Below, piece after piece: positions 1-9,900 of a DNA stretch of 64,000 nt (position 1 is the stretch's first letter; each line of letters begins with the position of its first letter). The notes beneath the pieces were generated by a model that saw nothing but the letters and a program-made list of their open reading frames with translations, did not search any database and was not told the origin of the DNA. This DNA comes from Microbacterium sp. A20 (GTDB lineage Bacteria > Actinomycetota > Actinomycetes > Actinomycetales > Microbacteriaceae): positions 32,125 to 96,124 of the forward strand of contig NZ_SSDF01000066.1 of NCBI RefSeq assembly GCF_004794515.1, in the 5' to 3' direction. The translations under genes were made by a program, and so were the position numbers.

Positions 1-24
1 CAGCTGCCGTCGGTCGTCTACTGA
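1..24 (+). CDS. cydA: Cytochrome bd oxidase subunit I, C-terminal end (partial)
   Basis: The first seven codons of the window (Q-L-P-S-V-V-Y) end in TGA 14 bases before cydB. Only the C-terminal tail is present. The identity rests on position, because cydA normally lies directly upstream of cydB in a cydABDC operon and the frame is open to the window edge. No motif of the family is visible in these seven residues. Confidence 0.6.
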   Translation, partial: QLPSVVY

Positions 25-38
25 GAGGGAGGAGCATC

Positions 39-1067
39 ATGGATCTCGCAACACTCTGGTTCTTCATCGTCGCCTTCTTCTTCGTGGGCTACTTCGTGCT
101 CGACGGGTTCGACTTCGGCGTCGGCATGTCGCTGCCGTTCCTCGGGAAGGATGACGTCTCGCGCCGACAGGTCATCAACACGATCGGTCCGGTCTGGGAT
201 CTCAACGAGACCTGGGTCATCGTCGCCGGCGCCGTGCTGTTCGCGTCGTTCCCCGAGTGGTACGCCACGCTGTTCAGCGGCTTCTACCTGCCGCTGCTGC
301 TGATCCTGCTCGCGCTGATCCTGCGCGGCGTCTCGTTCGAGTATCGGCATCAGCGTGAGAGCAAGAAGTGGAAGGCCGGCTTCGACCGTATGATCGTGAT
401 CGGCTCGGTCGTCCCGGCGCTGCTGTGGGGTGTCGCCTTCGGCAACATCGTGCAGGGTGTGGCGATCGACGAGAACCACATCTACGTCGGCGGCTTCTTC
501 GCGCTGCTCAACCCGTATGCGCTGCTGGTCGGCGTCACCACGCTGCTGCTGTTCTTCCTGCACGGCGTGCTGTTCGTCGCACTCAAGACCGACGGGCAGG
601 TGCACGAGGATGCGCGGCGCCTCGCGAAGAGGGCTGCCATCCCGACGATCCTCGTCGCGGCGGCCACCGTGATCTGGACCGTCGCGATCGCGATGGGGCG
701 CGAGGCTCCGCTGCTCTGGCTCGTCATCGGTGCGGGCGCGCTCGCCGCGGTCAGCCTCATCGCGGCCGTCGGGTTCTCGCTGGTCCGGCGTGACGGCTGG
801 GCGTTCTTCTCCGGGATGCTCACGGTGCTGTTCGCCGTGGTCATGCTGTTCTGCGCGCTCTTCCCGTTCGTGATGCCGTCGACGATCGACCCGGCCTACA
901 GCCTCACGATCGCCAACGCCTCCAGCACTCCGTATACGCTGCAGATCATGAGCTGGACCGCCCTGATCGCGATGCCGCTCGTGCTCGCCTACCAGGCGTG
1001 GACCTATTGGGTGTTCCGCAAGCGTGTCACCCGGAAATCCATCGAGGGGGCTCCGGCGCACGCGTGA
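39..1067 (+). CDS. cydB: Cytochrome bd ubiquinol oxidase subunit II
   Basis: Membrane subunit of the high-affinity cytochrome bd quinol oxidase, which reduces oxygen to water at low oxygen tension. At 342 residues it has normal length. The N-terminus has the family signature GFDFGVG in the first helix (about residues 23-29) and the chain is built of hydrophobic helices throughout. The ATG follows a clear GGGAGGAG ribosome site. It lies 14 bases after the cydA stop, and its TGA overlaps the GTG start of cydD, so cydA, cydB, cydD and cydC form one operon. Confidence 0.96.
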   Translation: MDLATLWFFIVAFFFVGYFVLDGFDFGVGMSLPFLGKDDVSRRQVINTIGPVWDLNETWVIVAGAVLFASFPEWYATLFSGFYLPLLLILLALILRGVSFEYRHQRESKKWKAGFDRMIVIGSVVPALLWGVAFGNIVQGVAIDENHIYVGGFFALLNPYALLVGVTTLLLFFLHGVLFVALKTDGQVHEDARRLAKRAAIPTILVAAATVIWTVAIAMGREAPLLWLVIGAGALAAVSLIAAVGFSLVRRDGWAFFSGMLTVLFAVVMLFCALFPFVMPSTIDPAYSLTIANASSTPYTLQIMSWTALIAMPLVLAYQAWTYWVFRKRVTRKSIEGAPAHA

Positions 1068-2740
1068 AACCCGTCGACCCGAGACTGCTGCGATACGCGG
1101 GTGCCGCGAGGGGGTTCCTCGCGGCATCCGCGTTGATCGGCGTCGTCCAGACCGCGGTCGTGGTCGTCTTCGCCTGGCTGCTGACGGATGCCGTCACCGG
1201 GGCGATCGCGGGGCGCGACGTCACGGCATCGCTGCTGTGGCTGCTGGCCACGGCGCTGCTGCGCGGACTGCTGATCGCCGCATCGGATGCCGCGGGCACG
1301 CGCGCGGCCGCGAAGACCGGGATGCAGCTGCGCTCGGCCCTGATCTCGGCGGTCGGTCGACTGGGACCGGGCTGGCTCGCGCAGCGGAACCAGACCGCGC
1401 TCGCCGTGACCGCCGGGCACGGACTGGAAGCCCTCGACGCGTACTTCGCGCGCTACATCCCTCAGCTCGTGCTGACCGTGATCGCGACGCCGGTGCTCGT
1501 CGCGGTGATGTGGTGGCAGGACTGGCCGAGCGGGCTCACCGCGATCATCACCCTGCCGCTCATCCCGCTGTTCCTCATCCTGATCGGGATGGCGACCCGC
1601 ACCGTGCAGACGCGGCAGTGGCAGACGCTGCAGCGCCTCGCCGCACGTTTCGCGGACACGGTGCAGGGGCTGTCGACGCTGCGGCTGTTCGGGCGTGACC
1701 GCCGTGCGGCTGACCGCATCGAGGTCACGGCCGACGAATACCGCCGCGAGACCATGAAGGTGCTGCGGTTCTCGTTCCTGTCCGGCTTCGCGATGGAGCT
1801 GCTGGCCTCGCTCGCGGTCGCGCTGATCGCGGTGTCGGTCGGGTTCCGGCTGCTGTCGGGCGACCTGACGCTCGAGGTCGGGCTGTTCGTGCTGCTGCTC
1901 GCGCCCGAGGCGTTCCTGCCGATCCGACAGGTGGGTGTGCAGTTCCACGCGGCCGCCGAGGGGGTTGCGGCGACGGAGGACGTGTTCGAGGTGCTCGACG
2001 CGGCCCGGGCTCGGGTACAGATGCAGGACGTTTCCACGGATGCAGGAGGAATCGCCGGCAATGCGCCCGGCATCCGTGAATCGATCCTGCAGGTGGGACC
2101 GGCGGATGCGGCGGGTGCGGCGGATGCAGGCGCCCTCGTGGTCGACGGGCTGCGCGTGCGGGAGCTGCCGCCCGTGTCGTTCGCGGCCGAGCCGGGAACG
2201 ATCACCCTGATCGAGGGACCGAGCGGGGCGGGGAAGTCGTCGCTGGTCGCGGCGCTTCGTGGCGCGGCCGACTTCGACGGCGCGGCCGCTTTCGACGGGC
2301 ACGACATCCGCGGGCTCTCCCCGGCGGCGTGGCTCGCCTGGGCCGGACAGACTCCGGGGCTGATGCGGGGGACCGTGGCGGAGAACATTGCCCTCGGCGA
2401 TCCGGCCCCGGATGCCGACCGCATCCGCGAGACCCTCGACGCCGCGTGCGCCGAGGGCATCGACCCCGCCCTCGAGCTCGGCGTACAGGGCAGCGGCCTG
2501 TCGGGAGGTCAGGCGCAGCGGGTCGCGGTCGCCCGGGCTCTGTATCGCCAGGCCTCCGACCCGCGCCGGGTGCTCGCGCTCGATGAGCCCTCGAGTGCTC
2601 TCGACCCCGACACCGAGGCCCGGCTCTGGCGGTCGCTGCGCGCGCGAGCGGATGCCGGCGCGATGATCCTCCTGGTCTCGCACCGTCGCACGGCGCGGGA
2701 CATCGCCGACCACGTGGTGACGCTGGGGGTGAACGCATGA
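1064..2740 (+). CDS. cydD: Heterodimeric thiol reductant ABC exporter subunit CydD
   Basis: One half of the CydDC exporter, which sends cysteine/glutathione-type reductants out of the cytoplasm and is needed to assemble cytochrome bd. The GTG at 1064 overlaps the cydB stop (GTGA) and starts a 558-residue protein. Residues 1-300 are an ABC exporter membrane domain. The ATPase domain has Walker A GPSGAGKSS, signature LSGGQAQR and Walker B LALDEPSSALD. Oddity: the linker between the two domains (about residues 317-346) is encoded by a 90-bp palindromic element that recurs, inverted, at 53701-53790. Its length is a multiple of three, so the frame is kept. A start further upstream inside cydB is possible but unlikely. 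Confidence 0.93.
   Translation: MKPVDPRLLRYAGAARGFLAASALIGVVQTAVVVVFAWLLTDAVTGAIAGRDVTASLLWLLATALLRGLLIAASDAAGTRAAAKTGMQLRSALISAVGRLGPGWLAQRNQTALAVTAGHGLEALDAYFARYIPQLVLTVIATPVLVAVMWWQDWPSGLTAIITLPLIPLFLILIGMATRTVQTRQWQTLQRLAARFADTVQGLSTLRLFGRDRRAADRIEVTADEYRRETMKVLRFSFLSGFAMELLASLAVALIAVSVGFRLLSGDLTLEVGLFVLLLAPEAFLPIRQVGVQFHAAAEGVAATEDVFEVLDAARARVQMQDVSTDAGGIAGNAPGIRESILQVGPADAAGAADAGALVVDGLRVRELPPVSFAAEPGTITLIEGPSGAGKSSLVAALRGAADFDGAAAFDGHDIRGLSPAAWLAWAGQTPGLMRGTVAENIALGDPAPDADRIRETLDAACAEGIDPALELGVQGSGLSGGQAQRVAVARALYRQASDPRRVLALDEPSSALDPDTEARLWRSLRARADAGAMILLVSHRRTARDIADHVVTLGVNA
2011..2100 (+). repeat. 90-bp palindromic element, copy 1 (in frame inside cydD)
   Basis: This stretch aligns without gaps to the reverse complement of 53701-53790, with 76 of 90 identical bases by hand count. 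It contains an imperfect inverted repeat of about 22 bp: tgcagga...cacggatgc at 2022-2043 and gcatccgtg...tcctgca at 2070-2091. It is translated as 30 residues in the CydD linker between the membrane and ATPase domains. No transposase or target-site duplication is apparent. Confidence 0.8.
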
Positions 2741-4428
2741 CCGCGCGCCGCCCTGAACCAGACACCCTGCACTCGCGCAGCGACCGCATCCGCGACGTCC
2801 TGAAGCTCGCGCAGCCGCCGATCGGACGCTTCCTCCCCGGTCTGCTCTGGGGTGTGCTGTCGGCCGCCGCCGCGGTGAGCCTGCTGGCGGTGAGTGGTTG
2901 GCTGATCGTGAGCGCCTCCATCGTGGACTCGCTCGTGCCGCTGTCGATCGCGGTCGTCGGCGTGCGGTTCTTCGCGGTGTCCCGTGCGGTCACCCGGTAC
3001 CTCGAGCGCCTCAGCGGACATGATGCGGCGCTGCGACAGCTCGCCTCGACACGTGCCGACATGGTGCGGCGACTGACCCCGCTCTCGCCGGCCGGTCTCG
3101 GCACGACGGATCGCGGACAGATGCTCACCGCGCTCGTGGACGACGTCGAGAACCTGCAGAACCTGCCGTTGCGCGTGGTGCAGCCGCTCGGGGTCGCCGC
3201 GCTCGTGGCGGTCGGGGCCGTCGGTTTCATCGCGTTCGTCTCTCCACCGGCGGCCCTCACGCTGGCGGTTTGCCTGTTGATCGCGGCGGCCGCGGCGATC
3301 GGACTCGGCTGGGTGTTCGGCTCGCGTGCCGAAGCCCTCGTGTCCGTGCGACGGGCCGAGCTCTCGGCCGCGCTCGTCGACTACTTCGGCAGCCTCGACG
3401 TGATCCTGGCCTACGGTGCGGAGGAGCAGGCACGCGAGCGGATCGCGGCGGCCGACGCGGGCCTGCGACGCGTCGTCGACCGTGCTTCGCTCGCTCAGGC
3501 CATCGCGGCGGGCGTCGTGTCCGCGGTCGCCGGGGCGGCATCCGTGTGGGCACTCGCCGCCGCTGCACCCGGGCTCGCCGACGGCTCGATCGACGGACCG
3601 TGGCTGGCCGTGGCGGTCCTCGTGCCGATGGTGGTGTTCGAGATCTTCGGCGCGGTTCCGGTGGCTGCGGCATCCTGGCGGAGCGTCCGTTCGAGCGCGG
3701 AACGCATCGTCGACGCGCTGCCGGAGCGGATGCCGGACGAGCTCCGACCCGATGCCGGCGACGATATCGAGCTCGACGGCACGCCGACGATCCGGATGCG
3801 CGGGGTCCGTGCGAACTGGCCCGGTGGTGCTCCCGCGCTGACGGGTGTCGACCTCGATCTGCAGCCGGGGGAGAGGGTGCTGGTCGCGGGGCCGAGCGGG
3901 GCGGGCAAGAGCTCGCTCGCGGCTGCCCTCGTCGGCTTCCTCCGCGTGGAGGGCGACTACCTGGTCGACGGGCGGGATGCGGCGGGGCTGTCGGGGCCGG
4001 CGCTGCGACGCGTGATCGGCCTGTGCGAGCAGAGCCCCCAACTGTTCGACGAGGACATCCGCCAGAACCTGCTCTTCGCCCGCGATACGGCGACCGACGA
4101 CGAACTGTACGCCGTGCTCGACCGTGTCGGCCTCGGGGAGTGGGCCCGGGAGCGCGGTGGCCTCGATGCGAGGGTCGGCGACCGTGGCGCGCTCGTGTCG
4201 GGTGGTCAGGCGCAGCGCATCGCCCTCGCCCGCGCGCTGCTGCGCGGCTTCCCCGTGCTGGTCCTCGACGAGCCGACGGCGGGCGTGGATCCCGACGCAT
4301 CGGACGCCCTGCTCCGCGACCTGCTCGAGGCGGCAGGGGAGCAGTCGGTGCTGCTCATCTCGCACGTGGCGCCGCCCGCAGGAACGGTCGACCGCGTGGT
4401 GCGGCTCGACGGAGGGCGCACGCGCTGA
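2737..4428 (+). CDS. cydC: Thiol reductant ABC exporter subunit CydC
   Basis: Partner of CydD in the heterodimeric ABC exporter needed for cytochrome bd maturation. The 563-residue protein has an N-terminal six-helix membrane domain (about residues 25-310). Its C-terminal ATPase has Walker A GPSGAGKSS, signature VSGGQAQR and Walker B VLVLDEPTAGVD. The ATG overlaps the cydD stop (ATGA), which implies translational coupling. It is the last gene of the operon; moaA ends 31 bases away on the other strand. No obvious terminator hairpin lies in that short gap. Confidence 0.94.
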   Translation: MTARRPEPDTLHSRSDRIRDVLKLAQPPIGRFLPGLLWGVLSAAAAVSLLAVSGWLIVSASIVDSLVPLSIAVVGVRFFAVSRAVTRYLERLSGHDAALRQLASTRADMVRRLTPLSPAGLGTTDRGQMLTALVDDVENLQNLPLRVVQPLGVAALVAVGAVGFIAFVSPPAALTLAVCLLIAAAAAIGLGWVFGSRAEALVSVRRAELSAALVDYFGSLDVILAYGAEEQARERIAAADAGLRRVVDRASLAQAIAAGVVSAVAGAASVWALAAAAPGLADGSIDGPWLAVAVLVPMVVFEIFGAVPVAAASWRSVRSSAERIVDALPERMPDELRPDAGDDIELDGTPTIRMRGVRANWPGGAPALTGVDLDLQPGERVLVAGPSGAGKSSLAAALVGFLRVEGDYLVDGRDAAGLSGPALRRVIGLCEQSPQLFDEDIRQNLLFARDTATDDELYAVLDRVGLGEWARERGGLDARVGDRGALVSGGQAQRIALARALLRGFPVLVLDEPTAGVDPDASDALLRDLLEAAGEQSVLLISHVAPPAGTVDRVVRLDGGRTR

Positions 4429-4459
4429 GCCGCGTTCGCGCAGGCGCTCGGCGCCGGAC

Positions 4460-5533
4460 TCAGCCGCCGATGGCGTTCATGCCGCGCGCCGGCTGGAGGA
4501 AGGCCGGGTCGTTGATCGCGTGACCGGGGAGCTTGGCCCAGACGCAGCGCCGCAGCACGTCGTCGACCGCCGCGTCGGAGCCCGCGCCGCCCGTGGCTCG
4601 AAGCACAGGAAGGAGGTCGAACTCATCGGTGGAGAACAGGCAGTTCCGCAGCTGCCCGTCGGCCGTGAGTCGCAGACGATCGCATGCGCCGCAGAAGGGA
4701 GCGGTGACAGAGGCGATCACGCCGACCGTCGCCACCCCGCCATCGAGACGCCAACGCTCGGCAGGTGCCCCGCCGCGGCCGGGGATCTCGGTCAGCGTCC
4801 AGCGCTCGGCGAGCGTGTCGAGGATCTCCTCACGGGTGACCATCCGATCCCGATCCCAGGTGTGACCGGCGTCCAGCGGCATCTGCTCGATGAAGCGCAG
4901 TTCGGCTCCGTGCGCGATCGCGAAATCGACGAGGTCGCACAGCTCGTCTTCGTTGACCCCGCGCATCGCGACCGTGTTCAGCTTGAGCGGGCGCAATCCG
5001 GATGACGAGGCGGCCGCGATCCCGCGCAGCACGTCGTCGAGGCGGTCACGTCGCGTCAAGGCGGCGAACCTGTCGGGGCGCAGTGTGTCGATCGAGATGT
5101 TCAGGCGGCTCAGGCCCGCGGAGATCAGGTCGTCGATCACCTCGTCGAGGCGGATTCCGTTCGTCGTCATCGCGACCTGCACGGGGCCGTCGTCGGTGTC
5201 GATCTCGCGCAGTCGGCGCACGATGTCGACGATGTCGCGACGCAGCAACGGTTCGCCGCCCGTGAGGCGGAAGGTGGTGATGCCTGCCGCCGCGGCGATG
5301 CGGGCGATCCGGACGATCTCGTCGACCGACAGGATCGACTCGCGAGCGAGCCACTCGTTGCCCTGCTCCGGCATGCAATAGGTGCAGCGCAACGAGCAGC
5401 GGTCGGTGAGCGAGATGCGGAGATCCCGGTGGCTGCGGCCGTGCGTGTCCAGGAGTGCACGGGTGGAGGCCGTGGAGGTCTCGGCCGGCGCCAGTGGCAT
5501 CCGGCGTCCGATCTGCACGGGAACGGTGGTCAC
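4460..5533 (-). CDS. moaA: GTP 3',8-cyclase MoaA (radical SAM)
   Basis: First enzyme of molybdenum cofactor synthesis. It rearranges GTP to 3',8-cyclo-GTP, which MoaC converts to cyclic pyranopterin phosphate. The 357-residue protein has the radical SAM cluster motif CSLRCTYC near residue 49, the GGEPLLR motif, and a C-terminal second cluster region containing CGACDRLRL. The usual C-terminal GG appears as IGG. The start codon overlaps the stop of the upstream narK gene (ATGA at 5530-5533), so nitrate uptake and cofactor synthesis are probably co-transcribed. Confidence 0.95.
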   Translation of the reverse strand: MTTVPVQIGRRMPLAPAETSTASTRALLDTHGRSHRDLRISLTDRCSLRCTYCMPEQGNEWLARESILSVDEIVRIARIAAAAGITTFRLTGGEPLLRRDIVDIVRRLREIDTDDGPVQVAMTTNGIRLDEVIDDLISAGLSRLNISIDTLRPDRFAALTRRDRLDDVLRGIAAASSSGLRPLKLNTVAMRGVNEDELCDLVDFAIAHGAELRFIEQMPLDAGHTWDRDRMVTREEILDTLAERWTLTEIPGRGGAPAERWRLDGGVATVGVIASVTAPFCGACDRLRLTADGQLRNCLFSTDEFDLLPVLRATGGAGSDAAVDDVLRRCVWAKLPGHAINDPAFLQPARGMNAIGG

Positions 5534-6762
5534 GATCGTCCCAGATTACGCTTTCCGCCCACGTCCCGGAGCATTCCCGCGACCACCAGGGCGAAGGCGC
5601 CGACGAACACGAGAAGCCAGAGGCCCAGTGAGTAGGAGTTGGTGTCGGCGTTGTACGTGGCTCCCATGACCAGGGGCGGGAAGTATCCGCCGAGGCCTCC
5701 CGCTGCCGCGACGATGCCGCTGACGGATCCGACCTTCTCCGGTGGCGTCGATGGACCGATCCAGGCGAAGACCGCACCCATGCCGAGCCCCATCGCAGCG
5801 GCCATCAGGATGAAGGTGACCCCGGTGACGATACCTTCGGGCGGCTGCTGGCCCACGATGTACGCGAGGGACACGATCCCCCCGAGCGAGATCAGTGCGA
5901 TCACCTTGGGGCCGAAGCGATCGGCCAGCACGCCGCCGATGGGACGCGCGATGACCGCCGCCGCGGCGAAGAGAGCGGTTCGCGTCCCCGCTCCGACGAC
6001 ATCGACGTCGTCGGGATAGATCGTGGTGAGGTACTTGGGCAGGAAGGTCGAGAACGCGACGAATCCACCGAACACGATGCCGTAGAGGAACGCCATCTCC
6101 CACGTCACCGCGAGCTTCAGCGCGCCGACGACCTTTGGCACGAACCGCTCGGTGTTGGGACGCCAGACGGGCGAGTCGCGGAGGAAGAACCACGACAGCA
6201 CGGCCAGTACGGCCAGCGCCCCCGCGATCACCAGGTGCGTCGGGAGGTACCCGATCGACTCCACCAGGCGGGGGGTGAAGAACGCCGAGACGGCCGTTCC
6301 GATCATCCCCATACCGAACACGCCGTTCGCGAACCCGCGTCGAGCCGGCGGGAACCACGCGCTCGAGAAGGGGATGCCGACCGCGAAGATCGTTCCGGCG
6401 ACACCGAGATAGAACCCGGCGATCAGAAGCAGAGGGAAGCTGCGGATCTCTCCTGCCACCGCGACGAGGAGCACGGCCGGAACCGAGATCAGCAGCACGG
6501 CGGTGAACATCTTCCGCCCGCCGAAGCGGTCGGTCATCGCGCCGACGACGATGCGTCCGAGCGCACCCACCAGCACGGGCGTGGCGAGCATCAGGGAGAT
6601 CTGCCCCTCATCGAGGCCCATCTCGGTGGCGTACGCCTTCTGCAGCGGTGCGATCGCCATCCAGGCCCAGAAGCCGACCGTGGAGGCGAGGGTCGCGAGG
6701 ATCACCTGCGCGAAGCCGCCTTTGAGCTCGGACCGGGCGGGGGAAGATGCGGCAGAACTCAT
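5530..6762 (-). CDS. narK: Nitrate/nitrite transporter (MFS, NarK family)
   Basis: Major facilitator of 410 residues, rich in hydrophobic helices, with the conserved first-helix region (WAWMAIAPLQ) and MFS loop motif GRIVVGAMTDRFGGRK. NarK proteins bring nitrate in and/or exchange it for nitrite. It is divergent from narGHJI across a 161-base region and overlaps moaA by 4 bases, which supports the nitrate assignment. ATG at 6762 has a GAGGAGG-like ribosome site just upstream. Whether it works as nitrate/proton symporter or nitrate/nitrite antiporter cannot be told from sequence. Confidence 0.9.
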   Translation of the reverse strand: MSSAASSPARSELKGGFAQVILATLASTVGFWAWMAIAPLQKAYATEMGLDEGQISLMLATPVLVGALGRIVVGAMTDRFGGRKMFTAVLLISVPAVLLVAVAGEIRSFPLLLIAGFYLGVAGTIFAVGIPFSSAWFPPARRGFANGVFGMGMIGTAVSAFFTPRLVESIGYLPTHLVIAGALAVLAVLSWFFLRDSPVWRPNTERFVPKVVGALKLAVTWEMAFLYGIVFGGFVAFSTFLPKYLTTIYPDDVDVVGAGTRTALFAAAAVIARPIGGVLADRFGPKVIALISLGGIVSLAYIVGQQPPEGIVTGVTFILMAAAMGLGMGAVFAWIGPSTPPEKVGSVSGIVAAAGGLGGYFPPLVMGATYNADTNSYSLGLWLLVFVGAFALVVAGMLRDVGGKRNLGRS

Positions 6763-6923
6763 GGGTGGTTCCTCCTCTGAGCGACGAGAGTAGCCCCGCG
6801 AGCACCCCGCCCACCACCCTGTTCTCCCGTGCTAATTGCTTCGCGGATTAACACGGCGCACCCTTGTGCGGGTGCATGTCCGGGTGTTGGATGCTGAGTC
6901 AAAGGCCGCCTGAAGGAGACACG
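6763..6923. promoter_or_regulatory. narK/narG divergent control region with inverted repeats
   Basis: These 161 bases separate two divergent respiratory operons. They hold a near-perfect inverted repeat at 6828-6855 (cgtgctaat ... attaacacg, one mismatch between arms, 10-base spacer). A second short stem lies at 6857-6870 (cgcac-cctt-gtgcg). Neither matches the FNR/Crp consensus. The first is a plausible operator for an oxygen- or nitrate-responsive regulator; which one is unknown. Confidence 0.5.
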
Positions 6924-9900
6924 ATGACCCCTGGCATCCGAACCGAGAGTCCGCACTCCACCGACGGTGCTCTCGCCGACGGGCTGGTGAGCCTCGGCAG
7001 GTTCATGCGGCCGGGCGAGGTCTCCTCCGATCTCCGCTCGCTGTTTCTGGAGGGCGGCCGCTCGGGCGACGCGTTCTACCGCGATCGCTGGTCGCACGAC
7101 AAGGTGGTGCGGTCCACGCACGGCGTGAACTGCACGGGCTCCTGCTCCTGGAAGGTGTACGTCAAGGACGGCATCATCACGTGGGAGGCGCAGCAGACCG
7201 ACTACCCCTCCATCGGCCCCGACTCTCCGGAGTACGAACCGCGCGGATGCCCCCGCGGCGCTGCCTTCAGCTGGTACACGTACTCGCCGACCCGGGTGCG
7301 CTATCCCTACATCCGAGAAACCCTCGCCCAGCTCTACCGCGAAGCGCGAGCCGTGCACGCCGACCCCGTCGACGCCTGGGCCTCGATCGTCGAGGATCCG
7401 GAGAAGTCCACCGCCTACAAACGTGTCCGCGGCAAGGGCGGTCTGATCCGTGCGACCTGGGACGAGGTGCTCGAGATCGCGGCCGCGGCCCACGTGCACA
7501 CGGTGAAGGAGTACGGGCCTGACCGGGTGGCGGGCTTCTCGCCGATCCCGGCCATGTCGATGGTCTCCCATGGCGCGGGCTCCCGCTTCCTCAACCTGCT
7601 CGGCGGAACGATGCTGTCGTTCTACGACTGGTACGCCGACCTGCCCGTGGCGAGCCCCCAGGTGTTCGGCGATCAGACCGACGTGCCCGAGTCCGCCGAC
7701 TGGTGGAACGCGGGCTACCTCATCATGTGGGGGTCGAACGTCCCCGTCACGCGCACGCCGGACGCGCACTTCATGGCCGAGGCACGCTACCGCGGCCAGA
7801 AGGTCGTCACGGTCTCGCCGGACTACACCGACAACACCAAGTTCGCCGACGAATGGGTCGCGCCCCACCCGGGTACGGATGCCGCGCTCGCGCTCGCGAT
7901 GGGCCATGTCATCCTCCGTGAGCATTTCGTCGAGAAGAGGACACCGCGGTTCGAGGACTACATGCGGCGCTACACCGATGCGCCCTTCCTCGTGGCTCTG
8001 GAAGAGAGGGACGGCGGGCTGGTGCCGGGCAAGTTCGTCACCGCCTCGGATCTCGACGGGGATGCGGCAGCGCAGGCGCGCGCGGACTTCAAACCCGTGC
8101 TGCTCGACGCCGTCGGGAACCCTGTGGTTCCGAACGGCTCCCTCGGCCACCGGTTCACGGCAGAGGACGAGGGGCGTTGGAATCTCGACCTCGGCGACGT
8201 CGTTCCGCCGCTCTCGATCAGCGACCTGCCGGGTGATCATGACGCCGTCGAGGTGCGGCTGCCGCGCTTCGACCTCGACCCGGAGCCGGGTCAGGAGCAT
8301 GCCGGGGGGTCGGGCGTCGTCGTGCGCGGCGTTCCGGTGCGCACGGTCGCCGGGCGGAAGGTCACGACCGTTTTCGACCTCATGCTCGCGCAGTACGGCG
8401 TCGGTCGCGAAGGGCTGCCGGGTGCGTGGCCAACGGGCTACGACGACGCGAGCAGTCCGGGGACGCCGGCGTGGCAGGAGGAGCACACGGCGGTGCCGGC
8501 CCCGCAGGCGCTTCGCATCGCACGCGAGTTCGCCGACAACGCCGAGCGGTCGGGCGGTCGGTCGATGATCCTCATGGGCGCCGGCACGAATCACTGGTTC
8601 CACTCCGACACGATCTACCGCACCTTCTTGGCGCTGACGACCATGACCGGATGCCAGGGGGTGAACGGCGGCGGCTGGGCGCACTACGTCGGGCAGGAGA
8701 AGGTGCGTCCGATCACGGGATACCAGCAGTACGCGGCCGCCGCAGACTGGGGCCGCCCTCCGCGTCACACCATCGGCACCGCATTCTGGTACCTGGCGAC
8801 CGATCAGTGGCGTTACGACGGACTCCCGGCCGACCAGCTCTCGTCTCCGTTGGGTCTCGGCCGCTTCGCCGACCGCACCACGGCCGACTGTCTCGTCGAG
8901 TCCGTGCAGCGCGGTTGGATGCCCAGCTATCCGACGTTCGACCGCAACCCGCTCGATCTGTGCGACGAGGCCGATGCTCTCGGAAAGGAGCCGGCGCAGC
9001 ACGTCGTCGACAGCCTCGACGACGGTTCCCTGAAGTTCGCCGTGGAGGATCCGGACGCGCCGGAGAACTTCCCTCGCGTCGTCCTGGTGTGGCGCGCGAA
9101 CATCCTCGGCTCCTCGGGCAAGGGCAACGAGTACTTCCTCAAGCATCTGCTCGGCACCGACGCGGCGATCCGCGCCGACGAAACCGCGCCCGGCTCTCGT
9201 CCGACGACCATGACCTGGCGGGACGAGGCTCCGGAGGGCAAGCTTGACCTGCTGATGACGGCAGATTTCCGCATGACGAGCACCACGCTCTTCAGCGACA
9301 TCGTGCTGCCGGCGGCGACCTGGTACGAGAAGCACGACCTCTCGTCGACCGACATGCACCCGTTCATCCATGCGTTCAACCCGGCGATCGCGCCGCCTTG
9401 GCAGACCAAGACCGACTTCGACACGTTCGGGATGCTGGCGGAGAAGTTCAGCGAGATGGCCCGCACCCACCTGGGTGTGCGGCGGGACCTCGTGGCGGCG
9501 CCTCTGCAGCACGACACCCCCGACGCGATGGCGACACCTCACGGCAAGGTGGAGGACCTGCCGCGCGTGCCGGGCGTGACGATGCCGAAGCTCGTCGTCG
9601 TCGAGCGCGACTACCCGAATCTGTTCGCTCGGTGGAAGGCGCTCGGACCGCTCACGCAGAAGCTGGGTATGACCACCAAGGGCATCACGTATCGGGCCGC
9701 GCCCGAGATCGAGAAGCTCAAGAGGAGCAACGGCGTCGTCGAGGCTGGTCCCTATGCCGGATCGGTGCGCCTGGACAGCGACCGCCGTGCGTGCGAGATG
9801 ATCCTCGCGTTCTCGGGCACGAGCAACGGCCGCCTCGCGGTGCAGGGCTTCCAGGCGCTCGGAAAGCACACCGGCCAGGAGATGGCGTTCCTCGCCGAGG

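Noticed and set aside
2509..4365. 618-codon minus-strand frame opposite cydC
   Set aside because: Composition is typical of antisense to a GC-rich gene, and cydC is clearly the real gene.
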